14,920 nt of DNA, from contig WBXJ01000043.1 in NCBI GenBank assembly GCA_008933045.1, positions 1-14,920 on the forward strand, given 5' to 3'. Below, piece by piece: positions 7,236 through 14,258 of this stretch (position 1 is its first letter; every line of letters starts with the position of its first letter). The position numbers were made by a program, and so were the translations under genes. Under the pieces are notes generated by a model. It searched no databases and was not told the DNA's origin. It was given only the letters and a program-made list of their open reading frames with translations. The DNA is from Verrucomicrobiota bacterium (GTDB lineage: Bacteria; Verrucomicrobiota; Verrucomicrobiia; Limisphaerales; SXQI01).

Positions 7236-7793
7236 TCAGCCGGGGCGTTGGCGCTGGTCAAGTCTTAAGGTGGGATGCTGATCCTTGCGCCCGTGGACAT
7301 AGAGTGCTGTCCATTCCGCCAATCGTTGGCCCAGAAGCCGACAACCGGCTTGAGTCCCTTCGTCACGAGGTTCCTTGGCAGCTACCGCACCGTAGTGCAA
7401 CGTGACGGTTTTAGAGGCGTAATCCGTGACGCCGAAAACCAGAAAACCGAAATTCATTAAAACGGTTAAAATGGATTGGCAAGCCAGTTCCATCCCGCCG
7501 CCCCAGCCGCCGGCAGAACTAAAGGCGCAGCCGATCTTGCCATCAAGTTGCATCCAACTGGGACCCATCACCTCATCCCAGAATTTTTTCATCTTCCAAG
7601 AAAGTATTCCCATATTTGTGGGGCTGCCAACGGCGATCCCGTCACACCACGCCACATCCTCAGCTTTGGCTTCGTCAACGCTGAGCACGCGAACCTCGGT
7701 TTCTGGCACGGAGGCAGCACCTTGGCCAACAAGCTCTGCCATCTTAAGGACGTTGCCGGACTTGGAATCGTAAAGGACTAAAATGTGGTTCAT
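7236..7793 (-). CDS. Flavodoxin/WrbA-like FMN protein, putative NAD(P)H:quinone oxidoreductase
   Basis: The frame can be opened at a TTG (7796), but the next codons give ATG at 7793 with MNHILVLYDSKSGN, the normal flavodoxin-fold start, so I place the start there (185 residues). The FMN phosphate loop is YDSKSGNVLKMAE. GSPTNMGILSWKMKKFWD and SSAGGWGGGMELACQSI correspond to the isoalloxazine-contacting loops of WrbA-type proteins. These are soluble FMN proteins that reduce quinones by two electrons. It stands 30 nt downstream of the secreted TIM-barrel gene. The last ~20 residues (after YVHGRKDQ) are polar, Gln/Arg-rich and look unrelated to the fold. The catalytic partner is unknown. Confidence 0.85.
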   Translation of the reverse strand: MNHILVLYDSKSGNVLKMAELVGQGAASVPETEVRVLSVDEAKAEDVAWCDGIAVGSPTNMGILSWKMKKFWDEVMGPSWMQLDGKIGCAFSSAGGWGGGMELACQSILTVLMNFGFLVFGVTDYASKTVTLHYGAVAAKEPRDEGTQAGCRLLGQRLAEWTALYVHGRKDQHPTLRLDQRQRPG

Positions 7794-7823
7794 CAATTTG
7801 AGTTTAACGCTGCCAAATCGCTG

Positions 7824-8711
7824 TTAAAGTTGCAATCGAAGAGCATCCAATCCGCGTAAGTTTCGACCCACAGTCTCTTCCGAATCAGTTTCGGGTCGAT
7901 GATCGAGAATCCCCACCGCACCTTTCCAACCGCTGTCCTTGATGATTTTTAGTAAACCTAACTCCTGATCGCCCTCGCCTAAGTGGAGGATTTTCTTTCC
8001 CGATTGATCGCCGTCTTTGACCATTCCATTTAGATTAATCGCGTAAAGGTAAGGTGCCATTTTTTTCAGGAGTTCTGCAAACCGCGCCAAATGAGCGTGA
8101 CCATGATGCAAATTGTAAATGATCCCCACATTTTTTAAACCCAAAGCTCGGATGATCTCGATTTGATTCTCCGGTTCTCCAAACCAACCTCCGTGATTAT
8201 ACAGACCCACTCGGCAGCCTATTCGATCAGCGGCTTCAGCAATAGGACGCAGTCGTTCGACTTCGGTTTTGAGTCGTTGAGAGTGTTCCTCGGGTGTCTT
8301 GGTGGGTTCGCCACCACCCGTGACCCATAGTTGAGTTTTTGTTTTGTGCCTTTCCAGAACATCAAGAATCGTTCGGGCATCCTTATCTAAAGTTGATGGA
8401 AACCACCAAGCAGTCAGCTCAATTCCGTGACGTTGGCAGGCTTCAATTTCAGCATCAAAGGTGGGAATATGTTCCGCACGCCAATCATAAGCCAGTCGAC
8501 TAAGTCCAAGGCGTTTCAACATCTGAGCTCGTTCCTCTGGCCCCCGCTTCTTCGCATCAAATGGAACGATGCACCACGCGACTAAATTGGTTCGGTCAAA
8601 GATAGCGGGTGAAGCGGCCTGCGCTGGGGATGACGCACCAACGAACCAACCCATGATCGTCACCCCAAAACACAAGAGTGACTTAAGTAACTGGGGAACA
8701 CGGAATCTCAT
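7824..8711 (-). CDS. Secreted xylose-isomerase-like TIM-barrel protein (sugar phosphate isomerase/epimerase family)
   Basis: A 295-residue protein with a signal peptide (hydrophobic core LLCFGVTIMGWFVGAS, then an Ala-x-Ala site in SPAQAA near residue 32). The mature part resembles the AP endonuclease 2/xylose-isomerase-like TIM barrel. Matching stretches are WRAEHIPTFDAEIEACQRHGIELTAWW, VGLYNHGGWFGEP, NVGIIYNLHHGHAH and YLYAINLNGM; acidic and His residues on the strand ends would form the metal site. Exported members are very common in Verrucomicrobiota and Planctomycetes and mostly uncharacterised; no reaction is assigned. It sits 30 nt downstream of pyrD and 30 nt upstream of the flavodoxin-like gene, apparently within the same operon, although no pathway link to pyrimidines is obvious. 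Confidence 0.82.
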   Translation of the reverse strand: MRFRVPQLLKSLLCFGVTIMGWFVGASSPAQAASPAIFDRTNLVAWCIVPFDAKKRGPEERAQMLKRLGLSRLAYDWRAEHIPTFDAEIEACQRHGIELTAWWFPSTLDKDARTILDVLERHKTKTQLWVTGGGEPTKTPEEHSQRLKTEVERLRPIAEAADRIGCRVGLYNHGGWFGEPENQIEIIRALGLKNVGIIYNLHHGHAHLARFAELLKKMAPYLYAINLNGMVKDGDQSGKKILHLGEGDQELGLLKIIKDSGWKGAVGILDHRPETDSEETVGRNLRGLDALRLQL

Positions 8712-8741
8712 GCCACTAACTTAAAGAAATTCTGGGAAATA

Positions 8742-9824
8742 TCAGTAATAAACTTCGCGTTCGGAGGAATCCAAACCGGTGACAATTTCCTGAATTAAGC
8801 TGGGTCCTTGGTAGACGAGGCCCGAATAAATCTGAACCAGCGAAGCACCTGCGGCAAATTTTTCCATGGCATCCGTTGCTGAGAAAACACCGCCTACACC
8901 GATGATTGGGAGTTTTCCGTGTGTGTTTTTGGCCAAATGTTTGATGACCTCGGTGCTTCGATCCCGTAACGGGCGACCGCTTAAGCCGCCAGTTTGTTCG
9001 TAGATTCGCCTCGTCCGCAAGTCGGTGGTGGGTGGGCGAGCGATGGTGGTATTTGTCGCCACGATGCCCGCGAGGTTTCGCGACTCGGTCAGCTCAAGAA
9101 TTTCATCGAGTGCTTCGAAAGAAAGGTCGGGTGCGACTTTAACAAGAATCGGTTTCGCTGCTGCGGAGGAGGCAGCCGCGTGCTTCTGATTGACGGTTTG
9201 TACCGCATCCAACACTTCGTCCAAAGCAGATTTATCCTGTAATTGACGTAGGTTGGGGGTATTGGGGGAACTGACGTTGACGACAAAAAAGTCTGCCAGT
9301 GGCCAGAGCAAGTTCAGGCTTTGCGCGTAATCTTGACCGGCCTCGTCCAATGGTGTGATTTTGGATTTACCTAGATTCACCCCGACCGGATGCTTCGGCC
9401 AAAGTCCAGAATTATGCCATCCTCGCAGCGTCGCAGCAAACGCCTCAGCTCCATCGTTGTTGAAGCCCATTCGGTTGATTAGGGCTTCTGTTCGCGTTGC
9501 GCGAAACATTCGAGGTCGGGGATTACCTGATTGAGAATGCCAAGTTACTCCCCCTAATTCACAGAACCCGAAACCCATCGCAGCCCAAGCGGGCAAGGCG
9601 ACAGCGCGTTTGTCCATTCCTGCGGCTAGCCCAATTGGATTCGGAAAATCTAATCCCCACAACCGGAGGGGCCGAGGTTCAGCTCCATAAAACGAAGTCA
9701 GTACATTCAGCAAAAATGGCGAGTGCGCCACAGTTGCTAACGCCTTGAGAGTCAACTCATGCACGGACTCGGAGTCCTGCTGGAACAAGGCTCGGCGAAT
9801 AACCTGACGATAAAACCAACTCAT
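8742..9824 (-). CDS. pyrD: Dihydroorotate dehydrogenase (quinone), class 2
   Basis: A 360-residue FMN enzyme of de novo pyrimidine synthesis. It oxidises dihydroorotate to orotate and passes the electrons to membrane quinone. The N-terminal ~40 residues (MSWFYRQVIRRALFQQD...) form the amphipathic membrane-associating extension that defines class 2. NPIGLAAGMDK is the FMN/quinone tunnel segment. The catalytic serine lies in NVSSPNTPNLRQLQ (Ser185/Ser186), where class 1 enzymes have Cys. NRMGFNNDGA, VATNTTI and PIIGVGGVFSATDA (phosphate of FMN) are all conserved. It follows the CarB N-terminal-half gene by 32 nt, so two steps of the same pathway are co-transcribed. Confidence 0.97.
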   Translation of the reverse strand: MSWFYRQVIRRALFQQDSESVHELTLKALATVAHSPFLLNVLTSFYGAEPRPLRLWGLDFPNPIGLAAGMDKRAVALPAWAAMGFGFCELGGVTWHSQSGNPRPRMFRATRTEALINRMGFNNDGAEAFAATLRGWHNSGLWPKHPVGVNLGKSKITPLDEAGQDYAQSLNLLWPLADFFVVNVSSPNTPNLRQLQDKSALDEVLDAVQTVNQKHAAASSAAAKPILVKVAPDLSFEALDEILELTESRNLAGIVATNTTIARPPTTDLRTRRIYEQTGGLSGRPLRDRSTEVIKHLAKNTHGKLPIIGVGGVFSATDAMEKFAAGASLVQIYSGLVYQGPSLIQEIVTGLDSSEREVYY

Positions 9825-9856
9825 AGCCGGATTCGACGCACGGTGTTGACGAGCAA

Positions 9857-11362
9857 TTAGTTTTTGGACTGAGCCAACTCTTCTTCCATATCCACGATTT
9901 CCTTAATTTGCGTCAGGAACCAGCGGTCGATTTTAGAGAGTTGAAAAATATCTTCGATGCTGAATCCGGCCCGAAGCGCATGTCGGATAAAAAAGATTCG
10001 TTCGGCGTTTGGAATGCTTAATTTTCGGGAGATCACTTCACGCGGCAGAATATCTCGGTCGCCGTAGACTTCGGTGCCAATCCGCCAGGGCTTGCCGTCG
10101 CCTCCGAGTCCGGAACGTCCGATTTCAAGGGAGCGCAGACATTTTTGCAAACTCTCCTTGAATGTGCGCCCGATCGCCATGGCTTCGCCGACGGACTTCA
10201 TCATGGTTGTCAGGGTAGGATCTGCTTGCGGAAATTTCTCAAAAGCAAAGCGTGGGATTTTCGTCACGACGTAATCGATCGTAGGTTCGAAGGAAGCTGG
10301 GGTCACCCGTGTGATGTCGTTTCTGATCTCATCAAGGAGGTATCCAACGGCGAGTTTTGCGGCGATCTTTGCAATCGGAAACCCCGTTGCTTTAGACGCT
10401 AGTGCCGAGGATCTCGAAACCCTCGGATTCATCTCGATGATCACCATGCGCCCGTTGTCAGGGTTGACGCCGAACTGGATGTTCGATCCCCCTGTTTCAA
10501 CACCGACAGCTCGAATCACCGCGAAACTTTGATCGCGCATGATCTGGAATTCCTTGTCGGTCAACGTCTGAATCGGGGCCACTGTGATTGAATCCCCCGT
10601 GTGAACGCCCATGGGGTCAAAATTCTCGATCGAACAAATAATGACGCAATTATCTGCGCGGTCGCGCATCACTTCCATTTCGTATTCCTTCCAGCCGAGC
10701 AGCGATTCCTCGACCAGAATCTCAGCAACAGGTGAAAGCTCAATGCCCCGCTTGGCGATCGTTTCAAATTCTTCGCGGTTGTAACCGATACCTCCGCCCG
10801 TTCCACCGAGGGTAAACGCTGGACGGATGATGAGAGGGTAGCGACCAATTCTTTCTGCCACGGCTAGAGCTTCCTCGATCGTATGCGCCGTGCCGCTAAT
10901 TGGCACATCCAGTCCGATGCTCAGCATCAGTTCCTTAAACGTGGCTCGATCCTCTCCTTTGTGAATTGCTTCGGCCTTGGCACCGATCATTTCCACATCA
11001 TACTTATCGAGCACGCCATTTTTGTGCAGCGACATGGCAGTGTTCAAGGCGGTCTGTCCACCCAATGTGGGGAGCAACACCAACTTGCCGGACACTCCGA
11101 GCAGTTTCATTTCCGCCAGTTCGCGAACAATAATTTTTTCGACACACTCCGGCGTGATGGGTTCGATATACGTACGATCCGCAAACTCCGGATCAGTCAT
11201 GATCGTAGCTGGGTTCGAATTCACCAACACAACTCGGTATCCTTCCTCACGCAAGGCTTTGCACGCCTGGGTGCCGGAATAATCAAATTCACAGGCCTGA
11301 CCGATAATAATCGGCCCGGCTCCAATGATCAGAACAGAATGAATGTCGGCGCGTTTCGGCAT
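9857..11362 (-). CDS. carB: Carbamoyl-phosphate synthase large subunit, N-terminal half (split CarB)
   Basis: The frame is open from 11515, but homology starts at MPKRADIHSVLIIGAGP (ATG 11362), giving 501 residues. This is the carboxyphosphate-forming half of CarB, which uses ATP to activate bicarbonate. GAGPIIIGQ is at residues 14-22, NSNPATIMTDP and LPTLGGQTALN follow, and the ATP-grasp glycine loop reads GGTGGGIGYN. Asn312/Arg314 in EMNPRVSRSS are the metal/ATP ligands. The protein ends inside the oligomerisation domain (NIDRWFL-type helix: KIDRWFLTQIKEIVDMEEELAQ), with no second ATP-grasp or allosteric domain. Usual CarB is ~1070 residues. None of the three frames after the stop restores homology, so this is not a simple frameshift. 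The end point is close to that of the separate CarB N-half of Methanocaldococcus (about 480 residues, from memory). The C-terminal half and CarA are not in the window. Confidence 0.93.
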   Translation of the reverse strand: MPKRADIHSVLIIGAGPIIIGQACEFDYSGTQACKALREEGYRVVLVNSNPATIMTDPEFADRTYIEPITPECVEKIIVRELAEMKLLGVSGKLVLLPTLGGQTALNTAMSLHKNGVLDKYDVEMIGAKAEAIHKGEDRATFKELMLSIGLDVPISGTAHTIEEALAVAERIGRYPLIIRPAFTLGGTGGGIGYNREEFETIAKRGIELSPVAEILVEESLLGWKEYEMEVMRDRADNCVIICSIENFDPMGVHTGDSITVAPIQTLTDKEFQIMRDQSFAVIRAVGVETGGSNIQFGVNPDNGRMVIIEMNPRVSRSSALASKATGFPIAKIAAKLAVGYLLDEIRNDITRVTPASFEPTIDYVVTKIPRFAFEKFPQADPTLTTMMKSVGEAMAIGRTFKESLQKCLRSLEIGRSGLGGDGKPWRIGTEVYGDRDILPREVISRKLSIPNAERIFFIRHALRAGFSIEDIFQLSKIDRWFLTQIKEIVDMEEELAQSKN

Positions 11363-11377
11363 AGAACAACGGTGGTC

Positions 11378-11406
11378 ACTAAACGGGATTTTAAGGCTGT
11401 TGTCAG
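11378..11406 (-). promoter_or_regulatory. Candidate sigma-70 promoter for the carB-pyrD operon
   Basis: On the minus strand CTGACA (11401-11406, 5 of 6 to consensus) is followed by exactly 17 nt and TTTAGT (11378-11383, 4 of 6). ATG 11362 lies 15 nt past the -10, giving a very short leader. It is the only good match in the 108-nt divergent gap and would also overlap the upstream region of the response-regulator gene. Confidence 0.4.
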
Positions 11407-11470
11407 TGTTTTTTCTTTCGATGTTTGGGCTTTTCCATTCCCCAAAAATATCACAGAGTCTTCGGTCACC

Positions 11471-12106
11471 ATGAAACAGGAAACCATTACGGTTTGCATC
11501 GTTGAGGATGATCAACTAGTCCGAGAGAGCTTGGCAGAGTTGGTCTCACGCACCCCCGGCTTTGAATGTTTATCTGACTACCCGAACGCAGAGGCCGCCC
11601 TCGTCGATATTCCGGAACGCAAACCCCAAGTCGTTCTCATGGATATCAATCTCCCGGGCATGAGTGGGATTGACTGCGTCGCAAAGCTCAAGGTGGTGTG
11701 GCCAAAAATTCTGGTGGTCATGCTGACCGTTTACGAGAATACCGATCAGATTTACCAAGCTCTAGCTGCGGGTGCGAGTGGTTACATGCTCAAATCCGCC
11801 TCGCCGAATATGATTCTCGAAGCAGTCCAGGAAGTTCATCGCGGCGGATCACCCATGTCCACCCACATTGCACGCAAGGTGGTGCAATCGTTCCAAAAAA
11901 ATTCGACCTACAACAAAGTCACTGAGGGTTTATCTCGGCGCGAGCAAGAGGTTCTTGACCTTTTGGCTGAAGGTTTTCTTTACAAAGAAATTGCTAGCAA
12001 ACTTGAAATCTCTTTCGAGACGGTGCATACTTACGTCGGTCGGATTTACGAAAAACTTCACGTCCGTTCTCGAACCGAAGCTGTGGCTAAGTATTTACGC
12101 CATTAA
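11471..12106 (+). CDS. NarL/LuxR-family response regulator
   Basis: The open frame begins far upstream at 10883, but that part is antisense to carB; the true start is ATG 11471 (MKQETITVCIVEDD), giving 211 residues. The receiver domain (residues ~6-125) has the acidic pair Asp13/Asp14, phospho-acceptor Asp58 in LMDINLPG, Thr86 and Lys108 in GYMLKSA. The C-terminal LuxR/GerE helix-turn-helix (~147-211) reads LSRREQEVLDLLAEG...ETVHTYVGRIYEKLHVRSR. It should bind DNA as a dimer once phosphorylated. No histidine kinase is in the window, so its signal and targets are unknown. It is divergent from carB across 108 nt and convergent with the NIL gene across 24 nt. Confidence 0.95.
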   Translation: MKQETITVCIVEDDQLVRESLAELVSRTPGFECLSDYPNAEAALVDIPERKPQVVLMDINLPGMSGIDCVAKLKVVWPKILVVMLTVYENTDQIYQALAAGASGYMLKSASPNMILEAVQEVHRGGSPMSTHIARKVVQSFQKNSTYNKVTEGLSRREQEVLDLLAEGFLYKEIASKLEISFETVHTYVGRIYEKLHVRSRTEAVAKYLRH

Positions 12107-12130
12107 AGTCGGCGCGGAGATGGTGATGGA

Positions 12131-12424
12131 TTAACTCTCCAGAACGTTGATCTCAACAGGTTCCACTTTGACTCCCTTTTTTTCGAGCCATTTGATCGCC
12201 GGCGTAATTTCCGATCGTGGCCCTTCCAGCTCCAAGCAAACCACCCCGATCTCATCGGTCACGCTGGCTTGGCGGACATTAGTAACGACCTTAAATTTTT
12301 GACTTAACTCCCAAATGACAGGGTGAGTGATCTGTTTTGCGGGATACATTAACCATAAGCGGGTCTTTTGGGTAATGTCCTTTACAGGCTTTTTCAAAAG
12401 TACTTTTTTGATTTTTGCAGCCAT
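12131..12424 (-). CDS. Stand-alone NIL-domain protein
   Basis: A TTG at 12430 also opens the frame, but ATG 12424 (MAAKIKKVLLKKP) fits better, giving 97 residues. Residues ~15-93 (KTRLWLMYPAKQITHPVIWELSQKF, then VTDEIGVVCLELEG and AIKWLEKKGVKVEPVEI) match the NIL domain, a small ferredoxin-like beta-alpha-beta fold. NIL domains occur at the C-terminus of the methionine importer ATPase MetN, where they bind methionine, and next to ferredoxin domains in proteins needed for homocysteine synthesis in methanogens. This one has no ferredoxin cysteines and only one Cys. It is 13 nt downstream of the sulfur-carrier gene and third in the threonine-synthase operon, so I infer a role in sulfur amino-acid synthesis or its methionine control. 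Confidence 0.85.
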   Translation of the reverse strand: MAAKIKKVLLKKPVKDITQKTRLWLMYPAKQITHPVIWELSQKFKVVTNVRQASVTDEIGVVCLELEGPRSEITPAIKWLEKKGVKVEPVEINVLES

Positions 12425-12437
12425 AATCAATCCTTGG

Positions 12438-12710
12438 TTAACCTCCAGCGATCGCAGGAATAATGCTGATCTCGTCTGTCGGTTGAATCGGAGTCTCCTG
12501 ATTTTGCAAAAATCGAATATCCTCCTCGTTCACGTACACATTGACGAACCGGCGCACGGCTCCGGACTCGTCCAGCAAGCGCTCTTGGATGCCGGGGAAC
12601 CGGCTTTGTAATTCTTTAAACACCTCGCCCACCGACGCGGCGTTGACTTCCACAAGCTCCTCATTATTCGTGAGTTTGCGTAACGGGGTTGGAATACGAA
12701 CTTTAGCCAT
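12438..12710 (-). CDS. CysO-like sulfur-carrier protein (MoaD/ThiS family)
   Basis: The frame is open from 12803, but that part overlaps threonine synthase; the start is ATG 12710 (MAKVRIPTPLRKLT), 4 nt after the threonine-synthase stop, giving 90 residues. It has the beta-grasp fold of MoaD/ThiS/CysO and ends in IIPAIAGG. The terminal Gly-Gly is the group adenylated by an E1-like enzyme and converted to a thiocarboxylate. The segments RFVNVYVNEEDIRF and ISIIPAIAGG are very like mycobacterial CysO (RFVNIYVNDEDVRF, as I remember it), closer than to molybdopterin MoaD. CysO donates sulfur to the PLP enzyme CysM; here the PLP neighbour is a threonine-synthase homologue. No E1 (MoeB/MoeZ) or Mec-type JAMM peptidase is visible in the window. 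Confidence 0.9.
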   Translation of the reverse strand: MAKVRIPTPLRKLTNNEELVEVNAASVGEVFKELQSRFPGIQERLLDESGAVRRFVNVYVNEEDIRFLQNQETPIQPTDEISIIPAIAGG

Positions 12711-12714
12711 AGAT

Positions 12715-13977
12715 TTAAACAGTAATAGCCGACTTAGCCTCTGCATCCAGCAAGGCTTCGAACTCGCGCAGGCTGGGACGAATCTCCCGAGGCCGACCCA
12801 CATGGCCTACCACGGCGTCGAGCGTTTTCAGGCCGTGGCCCGTGATGCAGAGAACGACAGAATCATTGACAGGAATCTTTCCTGAAGCCACCAATTTCTT
12901 AGCCACCCCAACCGTGACCCCGCCCGCCGTTTCCGCAAAAATACCTTCACACTCGGCCAGCAACCGGATGCCTTCGCGAATCTCATCATCCGTCACGTCA
13001 TCTGAGGAAGCCCCAGTTTCCTTCATCACTTTCAGCGCGTAAAACCCATCCGCCGGTGTGCCAATCGCCAGCGATTTAGCGATCGTGTTCGGTTTCACCG
13101 GTTTGAAGAAATCCAATCCCGCTTTTTGAGCCGTTGAAATAGGTGAGCAACCCGTTGCTTGAGCTCCATGCACCTTATAACTCGCCTCATTCACCAATCC
13201 CAACTTACTAAACTCCTGATAACTCTTATGGATTTTAGTCAGCAGCGAACCCGAGGCCATGCAGACCACGGTATGTTGAGGAATCTGCCAACCCAACTGT
13301 TCCATAATCTCAAACCCCATGCTCTTGGAGCCTTCGGCATAATAGGGCCGCATATTCACATTCACAAACGCCCAGCCAAATTTGCCAGCGATCTCCGCGC
13401 ATAAACGATTCACCTCATCGTAATGACCGCGAATCCCAATGACATTTGCGCCGTAAACCAATGAGTTAATCACCTTACCCTGCTCTAGGTCAGCCGGGAT
13501 AAAGACATAAGATTTCAGCCCTGCCGAGGCCGCATTCGCCGCCACTGAATTAGCCAAATTCCCTGTCGAAGCGCAGGCCACCGTCGTGAACCCCAATTCC
13601 CTAGCGCGGCTCAAAGCCACACTCACCACTCGATCTTTAAACGAAAGCGTTGGGTAATTAACCGTATCATTCTTGATCCACAACTCGCGCAGCCCCAATT
13701 TCTTTGCAAGGCGATTGGCTTTTACGAGCGGCGTGTAGCCGACTTGAAATCCGACGGTAGGCTCATGAGCGATCGGCAACAACTCGCGATAACGCCACAT
13801 CGTTGGCGGTCGGGCCATGATCTTTTCCCGCGAGAGCGAGGCCCCAATGCGGGCATAATCATACACCACCTCGAGAGGTCCAAAATCAAACTCACAAACG
13901 TGAGTCGCAGCGAGCGGATACTCTCGAGCGCACTCACGGCATTTGAGAGCCTTCATGAAACCAACCTGTTTCTCCAT
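12715..13977 (-). CDS. thrC: Threonine synthase (PLP-dependent, fold type II)
   Basis: The start is either ATG 13977 (MEKQVGFMKALKC, 420 residues) or ATG 13956 (MKALKCREC, 413 residues); the latter begins exactly where homologues usually do. It converts O-phosphohomoserine to threonine, or, if the operon partners are a guide, could use a protein thiocarboxylate instead of water. The N-terminal zinc-ribbon-like segment has CREC and one further Cys, but the fourth position is Asp (CEFDFGPLEV). The PLP lysine is Lys114 (from 13977) in LSFKDR; the phosphate loop is STGNLANS; ITGHGLKTLDAV lies near the C-terminus. It is first in a tight operon with a CysO-like carrier (4 nt) and a NIL protein. Cysteine synthase is less likely because the SFKDR motif and ribbon are threonine-synthase features. 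Confidence 0.9.
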   Translation of the reverse strand: MEKQVGFMKALKCRECAREYPLAATHVCEFDFGPLEVVYDYARIGASLSREKIMARPPTMWRYRELLPIAHEPTVGFQVGYTPLVKANRLAKKLGLRELWIKNDTVNYPTLSFKDRVVSVALSRARELGFTTVACASTGNLANSVAANAASAGLKSYVFIPADLEQGKVINSLVYGANVIGIRGHYDEVNRLCAEIAGKFGWAFVNVNMRPYYAEGSKSMGFEIMEQLGWQIPQHTVVCMASGSLLTKIHKSYQEFSKLGLVNEASYKVHGAQATGCSPISTAQKAGLDFFKPVKPNTIAKSLAIGTPADGFYALKVMKETGASSDDVTDDEIREGIRLLAECEGIFAETAGGVTVGVAKKLVASGKIPVNDSVVLCITGHGLKTLDAVVGHVGRPREIRPSLREFEALLDAEAKSAITV

Positions 13978-14170
13978 AAACAAAACAAAACTAAAGCCGA
14001 CTACTCTCGGTAAATTTGTTCCAACCTACCCAGACAGAGAAGGAGAAAAACCACTCCAATCTCGCCGCCAAAACCCATAAAACAAGCACACGCTTTGATC
14101 TAGACGACCCCAAGAAAATGCAACACGACACCCCGAGAGTCAACCAAGAAACAGACCTCCAACTTCCCTC
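13978..14170. other. Intergenic region upstream of the threonine-synthase operon
   Basis: No coding frame on either strand looks real here. The minus strand should carry the operon promoter. The best match is TTGACT (14138-14143), a 17-nt spacer and the weak CATTTT (14115-14120), which would leave a leader of about 130 nt; I regard it as tentative. The stretch is clearly poorer in G and C than the restriction locus to its right, which marks a change in composition at about 14160. No terminator hairpin was recognised for the restriction locus. Confidence 0.35.
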
Positions 14171-14254
14171 TCATACCCACTCGGCGCACAGCAACTCCGC
14201 CTGCGCGAGCACAGTCTTCACGGCTTCTTCCTGCAAGTCCGGCGGCTTCTTCCA
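14171..14254 (-). pseudogene. Probable C-terminal remnant of a type I restriction subunit (HsdR)
   Basis: In the minus frame one base out of step with the upstream gene, codons from 14254 down to the TGA at 14171-14173 read WKKPPDLQEEAVKTVLAQ followed by AELLCAEWV. Type I HsdR proteins of the family with a DUF3387-like end commonly finish with a helix of this type (tyrosine or lysine, PPD, QE, then TVLxQAE and a final W near the stop); this comparison is from memory. The match runs right up to the stop, as expected for the genuine end of hsdR. Nothing upstream in this frame resembles HsdR, because that DNA codes for the end of the specificity domain. I infer that almost all of hsdR was deleted and the end was joined to the methylase/specificity gene. 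Confidence 0.45.
14221..14253. repeat. 11-bp direct repeat beside the restriction-locus junction
   Basis: CGGCTTCTTCC occurs at 14221-14231 and again at 14243-14253, a 22-nt period. Both copies lie in the short hsdR-like remnant just after the stop of the methylase/specificity gene. It could be a trace of slipped or microhomology recombination, or simply two similar codon groups (Lys-Lys-Pro and Glu-Glu-Ala). Confidence 0.5.
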
Positions 14255-14258
14255 TGGC

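Noticed and set aside
10883..11470. N-terminal extension of the response-regulator frame (about 196 extra residues)
   Set aside because: It lies antisense to the conserved carB gene and has no recognisable domain; the receiver domain begins normally at ATG 11471.
11363..11515. 51-residue N-terminal extension of the CarB frame
   Set aside because: CarB homology starts exactly at MPKRADI (ATG 11362), and a good promoter candidate lies within the extension.
12107..12130. Possible bidirectional terminator between the response regulator and the NIL gene
   Set aside because: The 24-nt gap contains no inverted repeat or T-run.
12711..12803. 31-residue N-terminal extension of the sulfur-carrier frame
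   Set aside because: It overlaps the end of threonine synthase and has no match to the beta-grasp family; ATG 12710 is the natural start.
14102..14255. Short minus-strand frame from ATG 14255 (about 50 codons) after the specificity gene
   Set aside because: The one-base-shifted frame has the protein-like HsdR-tail pattern; the ATG frame is Arg/Gly/Val-rich with no similarity I recognise.
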